64,000 nt of DNA. It comes from an uncultured Microscilla sp. (GTDB lineage Bacteria; Bacteroidota; Bacteroidia; Cytophagales; Microscillaceae). Under the pieces are notes generated by a model. That model searched no databases. It worked only from the letters and a program-made list of their open reading frames with translations, and was not told where the DNA came from. Shown here one piece after another: positions 36,614 to 46,691 of this stretch (the first letter of the stretch is position 1; each line of letters begins with the position of its first letter). A program made the position numbers and the translations under genes. The stretch is from contig NZ_CANLRP010000002.1 of assembly GCF_947493425.1 (NCBI RefSeq), forward strand, positions 62,001 to 126,000. Direction: 5' to 3'.

Positions 36614-37657
36614 CTATTGTATACTACGTTTTTTTAGCACTTTGTTAAAGTCTAAATACAAAGACAAAAAATTGCGTCCACCTGCGGCATGGTAGGTTGC
36701 CCGCGAAAAAGCAAGCTCCAGGGCTTTTACTTTGATACGAAATCCGTACGAAAAACCACTAAATCGTGATGCACCCGTTTCGCGTAGCTCACGGTTAATC
36801 AAATGATTATACCCCAACCTTATGCTGAAAACTTTTTCAGGTAAAAACTCTCCACCTATTACAAAGTGACGTAGTAAGTTGTCTCCAAAACTTTTTTCTT
36901 TAGGCACGGTATTGCCATTGGCGTCAAAGGTAACATCTTGTAATGGGTCAAGGTAGGTGATATCAAACTGTTGCATTTGTTGTAGTGTAAGCGAAAACCT
37001 AAAAGGCATGTGTTTAGGTTTAAACGATGTACCTAATTGTACTTCAAACGGCAAACGGCTTTGGGTAAATTCATTGTAATGGCTCAGTACTATTCCTATA
37101 TTTTTAAATACCAATCCAATTGTCCAGTCATATTTGGGGTGACGAAAAGCACCACCAATATCAGCCGCAATAGCAGTAGAGTGATAAGTTTCTATACTTG
37201 AACCGATAAATTTGAGACTGACGCCCATCCTGAAATACTTTACCTGGTGAGCATACCCAAAATTAAACGCAAAATCATTGGCAACAAAAGTACCTATGAC
37301 TTGCCCATTAGGGTTGGTTTGTTCAAAACTGCCATAAGCCATGTACTGTAGCCCTGCCCCAAATGTACCTACTTTGGGCACATGGTGTACATAAGATAAA
37401 TGGGTGTTTTTTATATCGGCAAAATACGGAGTGTAATTAAAACCTAGTTTGCGTGAGCTGGACGAATCAATCAAAGCCGGGTTTTGCCAGAGTACATTGG
37501 GGTCTGCTTGATGTAGCGATACATTGACTCTGCCCACACCAGCCAGGCGGGCATTGCCTGGCACTTGAAGAAACTCAAAATTTCTTCGTCCGCCAATTTG
37601 TGCTTGAGCGCTCAAAAAAAACAAGCTAAGCAAAACAACAGCAATGATTCGTTGCAT
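36614..37657 (-). CDS. porQ: Type IX secretion system protein PorQ
   Basis: 347 residues with signal peptide 1-20. The mature start IGGRRNFEFLQVPGNARLAGVGRVNVSL, followed by a long outer-membrane beta-barrel pattern, is characteristic of PorQ; the family tail with many aromatic strands (FSYGFRIKVKALELAFSRA) is also present. PorQ works with PorZ/PorU in attaching or processing proteins secreted by the Bacteroidota type IX system. It sits downstream of lon behind a terminator and opposite the epimerase gene. Confidence 0.82.
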   Translation of the reverse strand: MQRIIAVVLLSLFFLSAQAQIGGRRNFEFLQVPGNARLAGVGRVNVSLHQADPNVLWQNPALIDSSSSRKLGFNYTPYFADIKNTHLSYVHHVPKVGTFGAGLQYMAYGSFEQTNPNGQVIGTFVANDFAFNFGYAHQVKYFRMGVSLKFIGSSIETYHSTAIAADIGGAFRHPKYDWTIGLVFKNIGIVLSHYNEFTQSRLPFEVQLGTSFKPKHMPFRFSLTLQQMQQFDITYLDPLQDVTFDANGNTVPKEKSFGDNLLRHFVIGGEFLPEKVFSIRLGYNHLINRELRETGASRFSGFSYGFRIKVKALELAFSRATYHAAGGRNFLSLYLDFNKVLKKRSIQ

Positions 37658-37671
37658 AAGGTTATTGCATA

Positions 37672-37702
37672 AAAAAAGCCTTTGAACTTCACAAGTTCAA
37701 AG
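37672..37702 (-). terminator. Terminator after lon
   Basis: CTTTGAACTT (37680-37689) pairs perfectly with 37693-37702 (10 bp, 3-base loop); on the minus strand it is followed by GGCTTTTTTT. It lies between the lon stop and the porQ start, so porQ needs its own promoter or relies on read-through. Confidence 0.85.
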
Positions 37703-37712
37703 ACCCATATGA

Positions 37713-40202
37713 TTATTTAGATTCGTTTTCTTCTTTGATAGATAAATCAAATTGACGCTTTACCTTTTCGGGCAACAGGGCTATATCCAGCACCTGGTCT
37801 ACATGATTTACAAAGTGAAAAGTTAAATCTTCTATATAATTGCTTTGAATCTCATCTATATCTTTTCGGTTCTTCTCGCACAAAATCACTTCTTTGATGC
37901 CCGCACGTTTAGCCGCTAAGATTTTTTCTTTGATGCCACCCACTGGTAATACACGTCCACGAAGTGTAATTTCACCAGTCATTGCCAGTTTTTCTTTTAC
38001 TTTACGTTGTGTATATACCGATGCAAGCGAAGTAAACATAGCTATACCTGCCGAAGGTCCATCTTTGGGCACAGCTCCAGCCGGAATGTGCACATGCAAG
38101 TCAAAGTGTTCAAAAACCCGGTGATCTATGTCTAAGTGGCTCGCTGTGGCTTTTAAATAAGATAATGCTGCTGAAGCCGATTCTTTCATTACATCACCCA
38201 ATTGTCCCGAAAGGGTAAGCTTACCTTTGCCTCGGCTTAATATCGATTCTATATATAAAATTTCTCCACCTACCTGAGTCCAGGCAAGCCCGGTGACCAC
38301 CCCCGACACATCCTCGGTTTGGTACTCTTCCTTATCAAACAACTCGATGCCTAGCAAACGAGTAATGTCTTTGGGTTGGATAGTTTTACTATACTTTTCT
38401 TCCATTGCCACCGATTTGGCAACCTTGCGTATTACTTTCCCAACTTGACGCTCCAGGTTTCTTACCCCTGACTCACGGGTATAGTTTTCTATTATTTTGT
38501 TGATGGCAAGTGGTTGAAACTTCACCTCTTTGGCAGACAAACCGTGTTCTTTGCGTTGTTTAGGGATCAAATGTTTTTTGGCTATTTGTACCTTTTCTTC
38601 TTCGGTATAACCAGTAATTTCAATAATCTCCATTCTATCACGCAAAGCAGGGTGGATAGTATCTAATGAATTGGCGGTTGCTATAAACAACACTTTAGAC
38701 AAGTCATAAGCCAACTCCAGGTAGTTGTCAGAAAAAGTGTTATTTTGTTCTGGGTCAAGCACTTCCAACAAAGCTGAAGCTGGATCACCCCTGAAATCAG
38801 AAGAAACCTTGTCTATTTCGTCCAAAATAATGACAGGGTTAGATGACCCCGCTTTTTTTATATTCTGGATAATTTTACCAGGCATTGCCCCAATATAAGT
38901 TTTACGATGACCCCTTATTTCAGCCTCATCGTGCAAACCACCCAACGCCATACGAATGTACTTACGGTTAAGTGACTTGGCAATAGACTTACCCAAGGAG
39001 GTTTTACCAACTCCCGGAGGGCCATAAAAACATAAAATAGGTCCTCGCATATTGTTTTTGAGCTTTAACACCGCAAGGTATTCTATGATACGCTCCTTTA
39101 CTTTTTCAAGTCCGTGGTGGTCGCTATCCAGTATTTTTTGGGCTTTGCTTAAGTCCAGCGAATCGCGGGTAATATCATTCCAGGGCAAATCAACCAATAA
39201 TTCAGCGTAATTTACTGCAATGGGGTATTCGGCCGAAGCTGGATTCATTCGCGATATTTTTACAATTTCTTTTTCAAATTGTTTGGCAACCTCTGCTGGC
39301 CATTTTTTCTTCTTGGCGCGCATTTTTAGCCCATCCAGTTCCTGGTCACCAGTCTCACTGCCCAACTCATCTTGTAAAACCTTCATTTGCTGACGCAAAA
39401 AGTAGTCTCGTTGCTGTTGGTCAATGTCAGAGTGCACTTTGCTTTGAATCTCCCGTTTAAGTTCAAGCAATTGAATATCTTTATGCATGAATTCCAGCAG
39501 CATGGTTGCCCTTTTCAAACCATCGTTGGTTTCAAGCAAACGTTGCTTTTCTAAAGTGTCGGCATTGATGTTAGAAGACAAGAAGTGAGTCAAAAAACTG
39601 GCACTTTCTATATTATCCAGTGCAATTTGAGCTTCTTGAGGTATTTCAGGGTTGAGTTTGAGTATTTTGGAGGCAGCCTCTTTCAAAGATGAAATCAAAG
39701 CAGTAGTTTCTCGGTCATCCTTTGTTGGAAAGCTCTCACTAATCGTCTCTATACGGGCTTTGATAAAAGGTTCATCCTCGGTAAAGTTCAGAACATTAAA
39801 CCGTTTCTTCCCTTGTAAAATAATAGTAGTGTTGCCATCAGGCAATACCAACATTTTAAGAATGTGTGCTATTGTACCTACTTGGTATAAGTCATCAGTG
39901 GTAGGGTCTTCTATGTCTGAGTTATCCTGTGCAATCACCCCAATAGTTTTATCACTATTGTAAGCTTTTTTTACCAGTTTAATAGACTTTTGTCTACCTA
40001 CAGTTACCGGAATAACTACACCTGGAAACAAAACGGTGTTTTTTACTGGTAAAATAGGGAGATCGTCGATAATTATATCTTCACTATTTAAATCTTCCGC
40101 TTCTTCCTCCATCGAAAGTAAAGGGATCATTTCCACACTATTTTCTTCTGAAGATTCTGAAAGAATCATGTCTATATATGAATAATCATTATTATGACTC
40201 AT
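37713..40202 (-). CDS. lon: ATP-dependent protease Lon
   Basis: 829 residues. An N-terminal substrate-binding LON domain (about 45-240) after a low-complexity acidic leader, the AAA+ domain with Walker [10 protein letters not shown], Walker B ILDEID and the sensor region, and the serine-lysine protease domain with S717 (KDGPSAGIA) and K760 (GGIKEK). Both catalytic residues are correct. It degrades damaged and short-lived proteins in the cytoplasm. A -7 element lies 37 bases before the start. Confidence 0.97.
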   Translation of the reverse strand: MSHNNDYSYIDMILSESSEENSVEMIPLLSMEEEAEDLNSEDIIIDDLPILPVKNTVLFPGVVIPVTVGRQKSIKLVKKAYNSDKTIGVIAQDNSDIEDPTTDDLYQVGTIAHILKMLVLPDGNTTIILQGKKRFNVLNFTEDEPFIKARIETISESFPTKDDRETTALISSLKEAASKILKLNPEIPQEAQIALDNIESASFLTHFLSSNINADTLEKQRLLETNDGLKRATMLLEFMHKDIQLLELKREIQSKVHSDIDQQQRDYFLRQQMKVLQDELGSETGDQELDGLKMRAKKKKWPAEVAKQFEKEIVKISRMNPASAEYPIAVNYAELLVDLPWNDITRDSLDLSKAQKILDSDHHGLEKVKERIIEYLAVLKLKNNMRGPILCFYGPPGVGKTSLGKSIAKSLNRKYIRMALGGLHDEAEIRGHRKTYIGAMPGKIIQNIKKAGSSNPVIILDEIDKVSSDFRGDPASALLEVLDPEQNNTFSDNYLELAYDLSKVLFIATANSLDTIHPALRDRMEIIEITGYTEEEKVQIAKKHLIPKQRKEHGLSAKEVKFQPLAINKIIENYTRESGVRNLERQVGKVIRKVAKSVAMEEKYSKTIQPKDITRLLGIELFDKEEYQTEDVSGVVTGLAWTQVGGEILYIESILSRGKGKLTLSGQLGDVMKESASAALSYLKATASHLDIDHRVFEHFDLHVHIPAGAVPKDGPSAGIAMFTSLASVYTQRKVKEKLAMTGEITLRGRVLPVGGIKEKILAAKRAGIKEVILCEKNRKDIDEIQSNYIEDLTFHFVNHVDQVLDIALLPEKVKRQFDLSIKEENESK

Positions 40203-40238
40203 AGAGTAATTTTGATCAAAGGTTTAATGAAGTTGGCA

Positions 40239-40246
40239 CAAATTTA
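40239..40246 (-). promoter_or_regulatory. Candidate -7 element for lon
   Basis: Minus strand TAAATTTG, exact TAnnTTTG match, about 37 bases before the ATG at 40202. Confidence 0.45.
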
Positions 40247-40466
40247 GTAATATTTACTAGCATATAGCGTGGTCTCTTTATATGTATACTTGCATCATAC
40301 ACAAGCCTTATACCAAGTTATTGATTTACGACCATTTGACAGATAAGCATATACTTTCGTATAGAAACTTATTTTTGATTAATATACCATAACATTATAC
40401 ATTAACGTTCACATTTAATCAGGTGTAATCGTTATAATTACAAAGTTAACAGGACTTATTTGTTTG

Positions 40467-42518
40467 ATGAAAGCTTATTCTTATATATTTTGCCTTCTGG
40501 CTTTTCTTTTTATTTTCCCACCTAAAATACTAGCTCAACCCCCCGGACAACGTTTAGTAAAAGTCGGAAATAAGGACACATTGTCATATTTTAGTATCAA
40601 TCACTTCAAATTTAAAAATGTCAACCGAGTTCCTTATTATTATGATAAAGATAAACTTCTAAAAATCAAAAAGCTATACAAGCGGAAAAACTGGCGCAAA
40701 ATGTATACTGCCCTAAAAGCCTATGTGTTGCAGTTTGGGGTCAAAAATTTTTATAAAGATACCTATTTGCTTTGGCGTTTGGGCAAGTTGTCAGAGCAAC
40801 TGGGGCATATAGAAGAAGCCAAAAGCTTATATCGTTTGGTATTAAAGCACCACCACAGTGCCCGAAAAAGAGAAATACGACTGTATTACGACTCTTTAAA
40901 TACCCTTGACAAAGATTATTACTTACCTATAGAATATTACAAAAACCTTGTAGGAGTTCCTAATAAATTTGTGGATACTATGGATGTGGCAAACGCGAAT
41001 ACTACCAAAATGAATGATAGTATTAACTCGCCTTACAGCGACTACGGACCAAGTATTACCAAAAAGGGTAAAAAATCGATGATGGTTTTTACTTCTAAGC
41101 GTAAACGTAAGGAATTTTCTTCTGGGAAGGTCACCTTTGACGAAGATTTATACTTTTCGGTGAGGGCTGACTCCTTTTATATTGACAAAGAGAGTGGGGG
41201 AATTGATACGATTCCCTGGACGTTGGCAAAGCCTCTGAAAGGCATCAATACAGATGAGTTTAATGAAGGTTCAGCAGTGATGAGTCCAGATGGAAAAACG
41301 GTGTTTTTTGTACGTTGTGAAAGCCCGGATGGCTATGGCAATTGCGATATTTTTATGGCAGAAAAACTGGAAGATGGTTCCTATGGCAATATTCAAAACC
41401 TGGGGCCTCAGATTAATAGCATTAGCTGGGACTCTCACCCGGCATTGTCACACTCTGGCGATACCTTGTTTTTTGCTTCCGATCGTATAGGGGGCTTTGG
41501 CATGTCTGACCTTTACTTTACCTGTAAACGGGGCGATGGTACCTGGGCACCCGCCCAAAATATGGGACCTAATATTAATACTCGCCAAAGTGAAGTAAGC
41601 CCATTTTTTCACCCTAGTTTCGATATACTCTATTTTAGTTCTAATGGGCAAATGGTGAACTTTGGCAACTTTGACATATATAAAACTTATAAAATGTATG
41701 GGCGATGGACAGAACCACGCAATGTAGGGCCCTTGGTCAATCATGATCAAAATGAATATTATTTTGCGATTGACCCTAAGTCTGCTTTTATGTTTTTTGC
41801 CAAAGCCGATACTATTTTACGTTGGGACCACCTTAAGCGGGATTCGGTCAAGGTAGAAGACCTCAATATACACTCTTACCCTTTGCCTATGGAGGCACAC
41901 CCCAATGCTACTATTAGGCTTTCGGGCAGTGTAAAAGACTCTATTTCGGGCAAGGCTTTTTCAGGAATTGTATCTATCATTGACCTGGACAACGGGATAG
42001 AGATTGCGCCCAAACGCTTACGTCCTGATGGTTCTTATGATTTTGAATTGATTAAAAACAACAATTACCTAGTAGTTATTACTGGAGAGGATTTTTATCG
42101 AATAGAAAAAGAGTTTTTGCTCCGTGGCGATACTGCCATCAAAATATCTACGCCATCGATTAAGTTCCGAAAGTGGAAGTTTACCTCTATTGAGTTTAAA
42201 GAAGGAAAAGCAGATGTAATTCCTGACATGGAGGCAGACCTGGACAAATTAGTGATATTACTTGCTGATCACCCCAAATTAGGCCTTAAAATATCGGGGC
42301 ATACCGATTCGTCTGGTGACTCTGATTCTAACCTGAAACTATCGCAAGACCGGGCAGATGCGATAAAAAAATACATAGTGGATAAAGGTAAGTTTGACCC
42401 CAAACGAGTCACTGCCATTGGTTATGGTGACACGGTACCTATTATCAAAAGTGAAAAAACCGATGAAGATAAAAAGATAAACCGCAGGGTAGAATTTGAA
42501 ATTATTACTATAGAGTAA
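40467..42518 (+). CDS. PD40-repeat OmpA-family protein, PorE-like architecture
   Basis: 683 residues from the ATG at 40467. Signal peptide 1-24 (ending LAQ), TPR-like helices (65-140), PD40 propeller (about 190-455, with MSPDGKTVFFVR, LFFASDRIGGFGMSDLY), a carboxypeptidase-regulatory-like insert (480-550) and the OmpA domain (560-683) with SIEFKEGKADV, GHTDSSGD, LSQDRAD and NRRVEFEI. The order is that of PorE of the type IX secretion system and of other PD40-OmpA proteins; it also parallels the gene at 16695. Close to porQ and porV, which favours a secretion or envelope role. Confidence 0.85.
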   Translation: MKAYSYIFCLLAFLFIFPPKILAQPPGQRLVKVGNKDTLSYFSINHFKFKNVNRVPYYYDKDKLLKIKKLYKRKNWRKMYTALKAYVLQFGVKNFYKDTYLLWRLGKLSEQLGHIEEAKSLYRLVLKHHHSARKREIRLYYDSLNTLDKDYYLPIEYYKNLVGVPNKFVDTMDVANANTTKMNDSINSPYSDYGPSITKKGKKSMMVFTSKRKRKEFSSGKVTFDEDLYFSVRADSFYIDKESGGIDTIPWTLAKPLKGINTDEFNEGSAVMSPDGKTVFFVRCESPDGYGNCDIFMAEKLEDGSYGNIQNLGPQINSISWDSHPALSHSGDTLFFASDRIGGFGMSDLYFTCKRGDGTWAPAQNMGPNINTRQSEVSPFFHPSFDILYFSSNGQMVNFGNFDIYKTYKMYGRWTEPRNVGPLVNHDQNEYYFAIDPKSAFMFFAKADTILRWDHLKRDSVKVEDLNIHSYPLPMEAHPNATIRLSGSVKDSISGKAFSGIVSIIDLDNGIEIAPKRLRPDGSYDFELIKNNNYLVVITGEDFYRIEKEFLLRGDTAIKISTPSIKFRKWKFTSIEFKEGKADVIPDMEADLDKLVILLADHPKLGLKISGHTDSSGDSDSNLKLSQDRADAIKKYIVDKGKFDPKRVTAIGYGDTVPIIKSEKTDEDKKINRRVEFEIITIE

Positions 42519-42640
42519 CCCCACCCATTTTTTAATAATTAGTTCAACGCTTAATATTTGGGATTTACCTAAGATTAGGTTAACTTTTTGTGCATTTTAT
42601 GTATGAACCAGATGTATATTGAACCTAAGTTGAATTAATT

Positions 42641-43681
42641 ATGAAACAACATTTATTTCTTCCCTTTCTTGTCACATTATTATTCCAGTCGTCTTTGTTT
42701 GCCAAAAACCTGGAAGCAATAGCGGTACATCCCAAAGGAAAATATTTGGTAACCGGAGGTGAAAACCGAACCTTGTATATAATAAATACAAGTAGCTTAA
42801 AGGTAACTAAACGCGTATGGACAAATGCCAGAATCAAGCGCCTTGTGTTTAACACAAAAGGCAATCGACTGATGGTGTTGACCGATGAAAGGGCATTGGT
42901 GTGGTATGACACCAAAACCTGGCAGCCTGTACATAAAATAGAGAAAAACGTGTACCGATTGACAGTAGCAGCACCTCTTGCCAATGTAGCAGTATATCAG
43001 GTGCGAAACTTTAGTTTGCCCTCATTTAATCTGGTATCGTTGGACGATGGTAAGGTATTGAAAACTATAGAGCTCAAAGAAAAAATACGAATTTCAAGCT
43101 TGGGTTTAAATGCAGAGGGTTCTAAACTGGCACTGTTGACTGCCTCAAGCAAGGATGAATCTGAACCAAAAGAACGTACTCCAAGAGACCTCAAAGGCAA
43201 AGAGCGTTATTTGTTTACTCAAAAACATGATGGGCGTAAAACCCAATTGATAGTATACAATATAAAGAGTGATCAACAGGAAAGAAGCCATACATTGTGG
43301 TACAGACCCTTTGGTTCTTCGGGTGAGTTATTCATAGGCGATAAAGACGAAGTGTATATTACAAGTTATGCCAATGGACACTTGAAAGTGAGCAAGGATG
43401 GTTCGGCAGAGTTTTTTATGTTGCCTAATAGCTATTGTTACGGCAAAGGTTTTAGTGATGATGGAAAAATGTTGGCAGTGGGAGGGCTAAGAAAAGGGAC
43501 AGTGACTCAACTAAGTTCAATGAAAAGTGTGTTTTTTGAACTTGATAACTTGCCTGGTTTTCCAGAATACTTCTCTGAATTAACGGTGGCCAAGAATGGA
43601 AAAGCTTATGCGGTAACTGATGCTTTTCGGGTGATAGAAATAGACAAAAGTGGGAAGGTAAGGGCAGCTCCTGTATACTAA
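42641..43681 (+). CDS. Exported beta-propeller (WD40-like) protein
   Basis: 346 residues with signal peptide 1-21. WD40/YVTN-like repeats with AVHPKGKYLVTGG, LVFNTKGNRLMVL, NAEGSKLALLT and FSDDGKMLAVGG spaced about 40-50 residues apart suggest a six- to seven-bladed propeller. No enzymatic motif. Such propellers bind proteins; location probably periplasmic or surface. Own terminator at 43702-43739. Confidence 0.72.
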   Translation: MKQHLFLPFLVTLLFQSSLFAKNLEAIAVHPKGKYLVTGGENRTLYIINTSSLKVTKRVWTNARIKRLVFNTKGNRLMVLTDERALVWYDTKTWQPVHKIEKNVYRLTVAAPLANVAVYQVRNFSLPSFNLVSLDDGKVLKTIELKEKIRISSLGLNAEGSKLALLTASSKDESEPKERTPRDLKGKERYLFTQKHDGRKTQLIVYNIKSDQQERSHTLWYRPFGSSGELFIGDKDEVYITSYANGHLKVSKDGSAEFFMLPNSYCYGKGFSDDGKMLAVGGLRKGTVTQLSSMKSVFFELDNLPGFPEYFSELTVAKNGKAYAVTDAFRVIEIDKSGKVRAAPVY

Positions 43682-43701
43682 GTAACAGTTTTGGACTGCA
43701 T

Positions 43702-43739
43702 AAAAGCCCCTTGACATAGTCAATGTTAAGGGGCTTTTT
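43702..43739 (+). terminator. Terminator after the beta-propeller gene
   Basis: AAAAGCCCCTTGACA pairs with an almost exact complement (one mismatch) across a six-base loop and is followed by a T-run. Confidence 0.88.
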
Positions 43740-43768
43740 GATATTGAAACAAGGAAAGCTTATGTTTG
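43737..43768 (+). promoter_or_regulatory. Promoter of the Cys-rich secreted protein gene
   Basis: TTTG at 43737-43740 and TATGTTTG at 43761-43768, separated by 20 bases, match the two-part Bacteroidota promoter (TTTG, about 20 bases, TAnnTTTG). It lies directly on the terminator's T-run, and 22 bases before the ATG at 43791. Confidence 0.6.
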
Positions 43769-43790
43769 AGTTTCTGAAACAAAATTATTT

Positions 43791-44279
43791 ATGATGAGAA
43801 AATGGATACTATTAGTTTGTATGGTAATGTTGGTGGGAGTGGCAAAAACTTCTGCTCAACAAGCCCCAGCAGTAGATCAAGGTTTTGGTAAGTTTTGGAA
43901 GGCCTTGCGTACAGCAGTGGTTGGGCAAAACAGGCATGAAGTAATGAAAATGACTCATTTTCCGGTAGAAAATCTGATATGCCATGACATAGAAGCCAAA
44001 ACTGACGATGAGTTGCCCAAATGCTCAAAAGAGAAGTTTAAAAGTTGTTATTACAAAATTTTTTCACGCTGTTTGCGTAAGCAGTTTATCAAAAACCGAT
44101 TTCCTACCAAGGTCACCCAAGACAAAAAAGGGTATTATAGGTTCAAGGCTCATATGAAATACCGTGTGTATGGTAAGCGACAAGGAGAGGGAACTGTTAC
44201 ATTGGTTTTTAGTAAAGTAGATGGTACCTTTAAAATTATTCGTATTGTATGTGCCGGAGTTTGTGGGGGCGACTGCTAA
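43791..44279 (+). CDS. Small Cys-rich exported protein of unknown function
   Basis: 162 residues with signal peptide 1-22. The mature part has eight Cys: singles in NLICHD, LPKCSK, SCYY and SRCLR, then a final cluster IVCAGVCGGDC, consistent with disulfides in the periplasm. No known domain. It has its own promoter and a terminator, so it is a separate unit. Confidence 0.6.
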   Translation: MMRKWILLVCMVMLVGVAKTSAQQAPAVDQGFGKFWKALRTAVVGQNRHEVMKMTHFPVENLICHDIEAKTDDELPKCSKEKFKSCYYKIFSRCLRKQFIKNRFPTKVTQDKKGYYRFKAHMKYRVYGKRQGEGTVTLVFSKVDGTFKIIRIVCAGVCGGDC

Positions 44280-44286
44280 TACTCAA

Positions 44287-44321
44287 TTAAAAAAACTCCT
44301 GAAGCATAGCCTCAGGAGTTT
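44287..44321. terminator. Terminator between convergent genes
   Basis: AAACTCCTGA (44293-44302) pairs with TCAGGAGTTT (44312-44321). The A-run on the left becomes a U-run on the minus strand, so it mainly ends the PorV transcript but may serve both. Confidence 0.75.
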
Positions 44322-44427
44322 AGTCAGCGTATTATTTCACAAATGCTTAACCTTAAAATTTATTACACATTTTACATTACAAAATCTTTTACACCTGTTT
44401 ATTTAGATTGTTGTTACTCAACATCTT

Positions 44428-45597
44428 TTATTTCTTCTTTTTTCCGCTCAAATCAAATGTAAGCGAAAAACGTAAAGTTTCAGCCAGGGGGTTCGCTTGG
44501 TCAGTGGCAAGCAAATAAGCCACGTCTAAACCAAATTGGGTATACTTAATTCCAGCTCCTACCGAAAAATACTTACGGTTCCCCTTATCTACACTTTCGC
44601 TAAAATAGCCAGCACGAGCGACAAAAGCATTGCGGTACCAATATTCTACCCCAGTAGACCAAATTACTTCTTTTAACTCCTCTGAAAGCCCATCGGGGGC
44701 ATCGCCAAACGAACCAAACATTCCACTTAATAAAGTCTTGTCGCGAGGGCTGGTACCTTTGATAATATTGCCTTGAGCATCAGTTTGGGGAGGAGTGGGT
44801 ACCATTAGCTTGTTGAAATCAACAGCCCAGGTAATTTTTTGGTGTTCGTCAATGTCTACTGTAAAAGCTGTTCCAAAACGTAAATTGGTAGGAATAAAAT
44901 CGCGGTTATTTTGATCGGTATAACTTACCTTAGGGCCTATGTTAGAGATGTTTGCCCCTAAATTCCATTTAACTTCTTTGCCTGCAATGTAGATGGGCTT
45001 GGTGTAAAACACCGCAATGTCGGCAGCTACGGTATTTACTGGTTTACTTACTTCTTGGTTGCTTAGAGTAATCCCCCCTGTGACATTAGAGTGGATATAG
45101 CGCCCTGAAACCGCTACGCCTAAATTTTCTGATAACTTACGCGAATAGGTCAAAGCAGTAGAAAATTCGCGTGGCACAAAGTTACCTGTAATATTTCCTT
45201 CAGTATTGGTAAAAGTAATATCCCCCAGGTTAAAATAACGAACACCTAAACCAATGGCTTGCTTGTCGTCTAGTTTGTAGTGCCCTGCCAAATATGATAT
45301 AGACATATCATTGACCAGTTTGCTAAGCCATGGAGTAAATGAAAGAGAAGCTCCAATTTTTGAATCATTAAATGCTAATTTGGCGGGGTTCCAATATATA
45401 TCATTAGAAGTGGGCGAAGTAGCCACGCCTACATCTCCCATGCCAGCTGCACGGGCATCAGGGGTAATACTTAAAAACGATAAGGTAGTAGATACTGGGC
45501 GACTGTTAGACGATTGCCCTTGCAAACTTTGTGCGGAGCCCAGTTGGGTAACTGCGATGAGTAAAACGGTGAAGACAAAAACGGTTATTTTTTTCAT
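44428..45597 (-). CDS. porV: Type IX secretion outer-membrane protein PorV
   Basis: 389 residues from the ATG at 45597 (an upstream in-frame ATG at 45633 would spoil the signal peptide). Signal peptide 1-23, then SFLSITPDARAAGMGDVGVATS and SNDIYWNPAKL, hallmarks of PorV (LptO), and a long FadL-like beta-barrel pattern with LLATDQANPLAETLRFSLTFDL at the end. PorV is the outer-membrane shuttle that takes cargo from the SprA translocon. Found near PorQ, but the genes are not one operon. Confidence 0.88.
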   Translation of the reverse strand: MKKITVFVFTVLLIAVTQLGSAQSLQGQSSNSRPVSTTLSFLSITPDARAAGMGDVGVATSPTSNDIYWNPAKLAFNDSKIGASLSFTPWLSKLVNDMSISYLAGHYKLDDKQAIGLGVRYFNLGDITFTNTEGNITGNFVPREFSTALTYSRKLSENLGVAVSGRYIHSNVTGGITLSNQEVSKPVNTVAADIAVFYTKPIYIAGKEVKWNLGANISNIGPKVSYTDQNNRDFIPTNLRFGTAFTVDIDEHQKITWAVDFNKLMVPTPPQTDAQGNIIKGTSPRDKTLLSGMFGSFGDAPDGLSEELKEVIWSTGVEYWYRNAFVARAGYFSESVDKGNRKYFSVGAGIKYTQFGLDVAYLLATDQANPLAETLRFSLTFDLSGKKKK

Positions 45598-46113
45598 TGC
45601 TCTAGTGTTTGTAAAATAGTAATAAGAAGCCATCTCGACTTTTAGGGTGTTGATGAAAATGATTGCTTTTGTTTGCTAACAAAGCGTTTTTTTTGAAGCA
45701 TAGCAGCGCTACGGTGATAAACTTCTAAGTGTAATTGCTTATAACTTTGTGAAAGCAGGCAACGTATAAGTGGCTGGTTTCTGATTGGGTAATACTGGAA
45801 ATGTGAGAAAAAAATGGAGAAAACAAAACTAATCAATTGATGATTAGGGTGATAAAAGGTTGGTTTTTTTGACTGTAAGTGTTTTGTTATCAGTTATTTA
45901 TAAAGGTGGTTGAAATTATAGCGTTTTTTGAAAAAACATCAAGTGACCTTATGGCTAAGAAGAGGGAAGGAGCCCAGGTTTGCCTGCATAACTTTGCCTT
46001 TGACAGTAAACAAACATTCTCAATGTTTTGATTTGGTGGTGAATAATAATAGATTGGATCAGATACCTACCTGGGGTAGAAGTAAGCAATGTTTTAATAA
46101 ATATACTACATAC
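45598..46113. other. Gene-free stretch with a copy of the MITE-like core
   Basis: No supported gene. At 45699-45714 sixteen bases, CATAGCAGCGCTACGG, are identical to the centre of element B (6318-6333). Flanking similarity is weak, so this is a degraded copy at best. The rest should hold the promoters of porV and the protease gene. Confidence 0.5.
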
Positions 46114-46566
46114 ATGAAAACAGTTATAGGGCGATATGATAAGGCTGACTTTCCAGAGTTAATGCTTAAAAACTTGAGTGTAAAAACAGACACAGGAGCC
46201 TATACTTCCAGTATTCATTGTCATGACATTCAGGAAATAGAAGCAGAAGGGGAGGCTTATATTGAATTCTACTTATTAGACCCATCTCATCCTAAGTATG
46301 TACATAAAAAGTTTAAGACCAAACAGTATGAGAGAAAGGTAATTAAGAGCTCTTTTGGAGAATCAGAGGAGCGCTATATTATTTCTACAATCATCATCAT
46401 GTTTGGGCAAGAGTATCCTATAGAACTTTCCCTGAGTGAGCGTAGTAATATGAAATACCCGGTTTTGTTAGGGAGAAAATTCCTTAATAAAAAGTTTGTG
46501 GTAGATACCTCGGTGAAAAATGTATCCTTTCAACAAAAGCAACAAACCGCCAAGAAAAAGGAATGA
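46114..46566 (+). CDS. RimB-type retropepsin-like protease (PF05618 family)
   Basis: 150 residues from the ATG at 46114; the longer open frame from a TTG at 45928 adds residues that do not fit the family. The motif D26-T-G-A29 (KTDTGAYTSS) and LLGRKFLNKKFVVD match the retropepsin-like family once called ATP-dependent zinc proteases. In Gammaproteobacteria RimB of this family removes glutamates added by RimK to ribosomal protein S6. rimK follows 125 bases downstream here. Single aspartate per chain implies a dimer. Confidence 0.82.
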   Translation: MKTVIGRYDKADFPELMLKNLSVKTDTGAYTSSIHCHDIQEIEAEGEAYIEFYLLDPSHPKYVHKKFKTKQYERKVIKSSFGESEERYIISTIIIMFGQEYPIELSLSERSNMKYPVLLGRKFLNKKFVVDTSVKNVSFQQKQQTAKKKE

Positions 46567-46691
46567 GTAAACGTATGTTTAAAGTTTGTCTTTGGGAGTA
46601 AAAATAGTGAGATTAGCCTCTAAATTATGGTTTTAAACATATCCTGAAGGATATTAAGCCTTTTAATATAGACAGCAACCAAAAGAGACCT

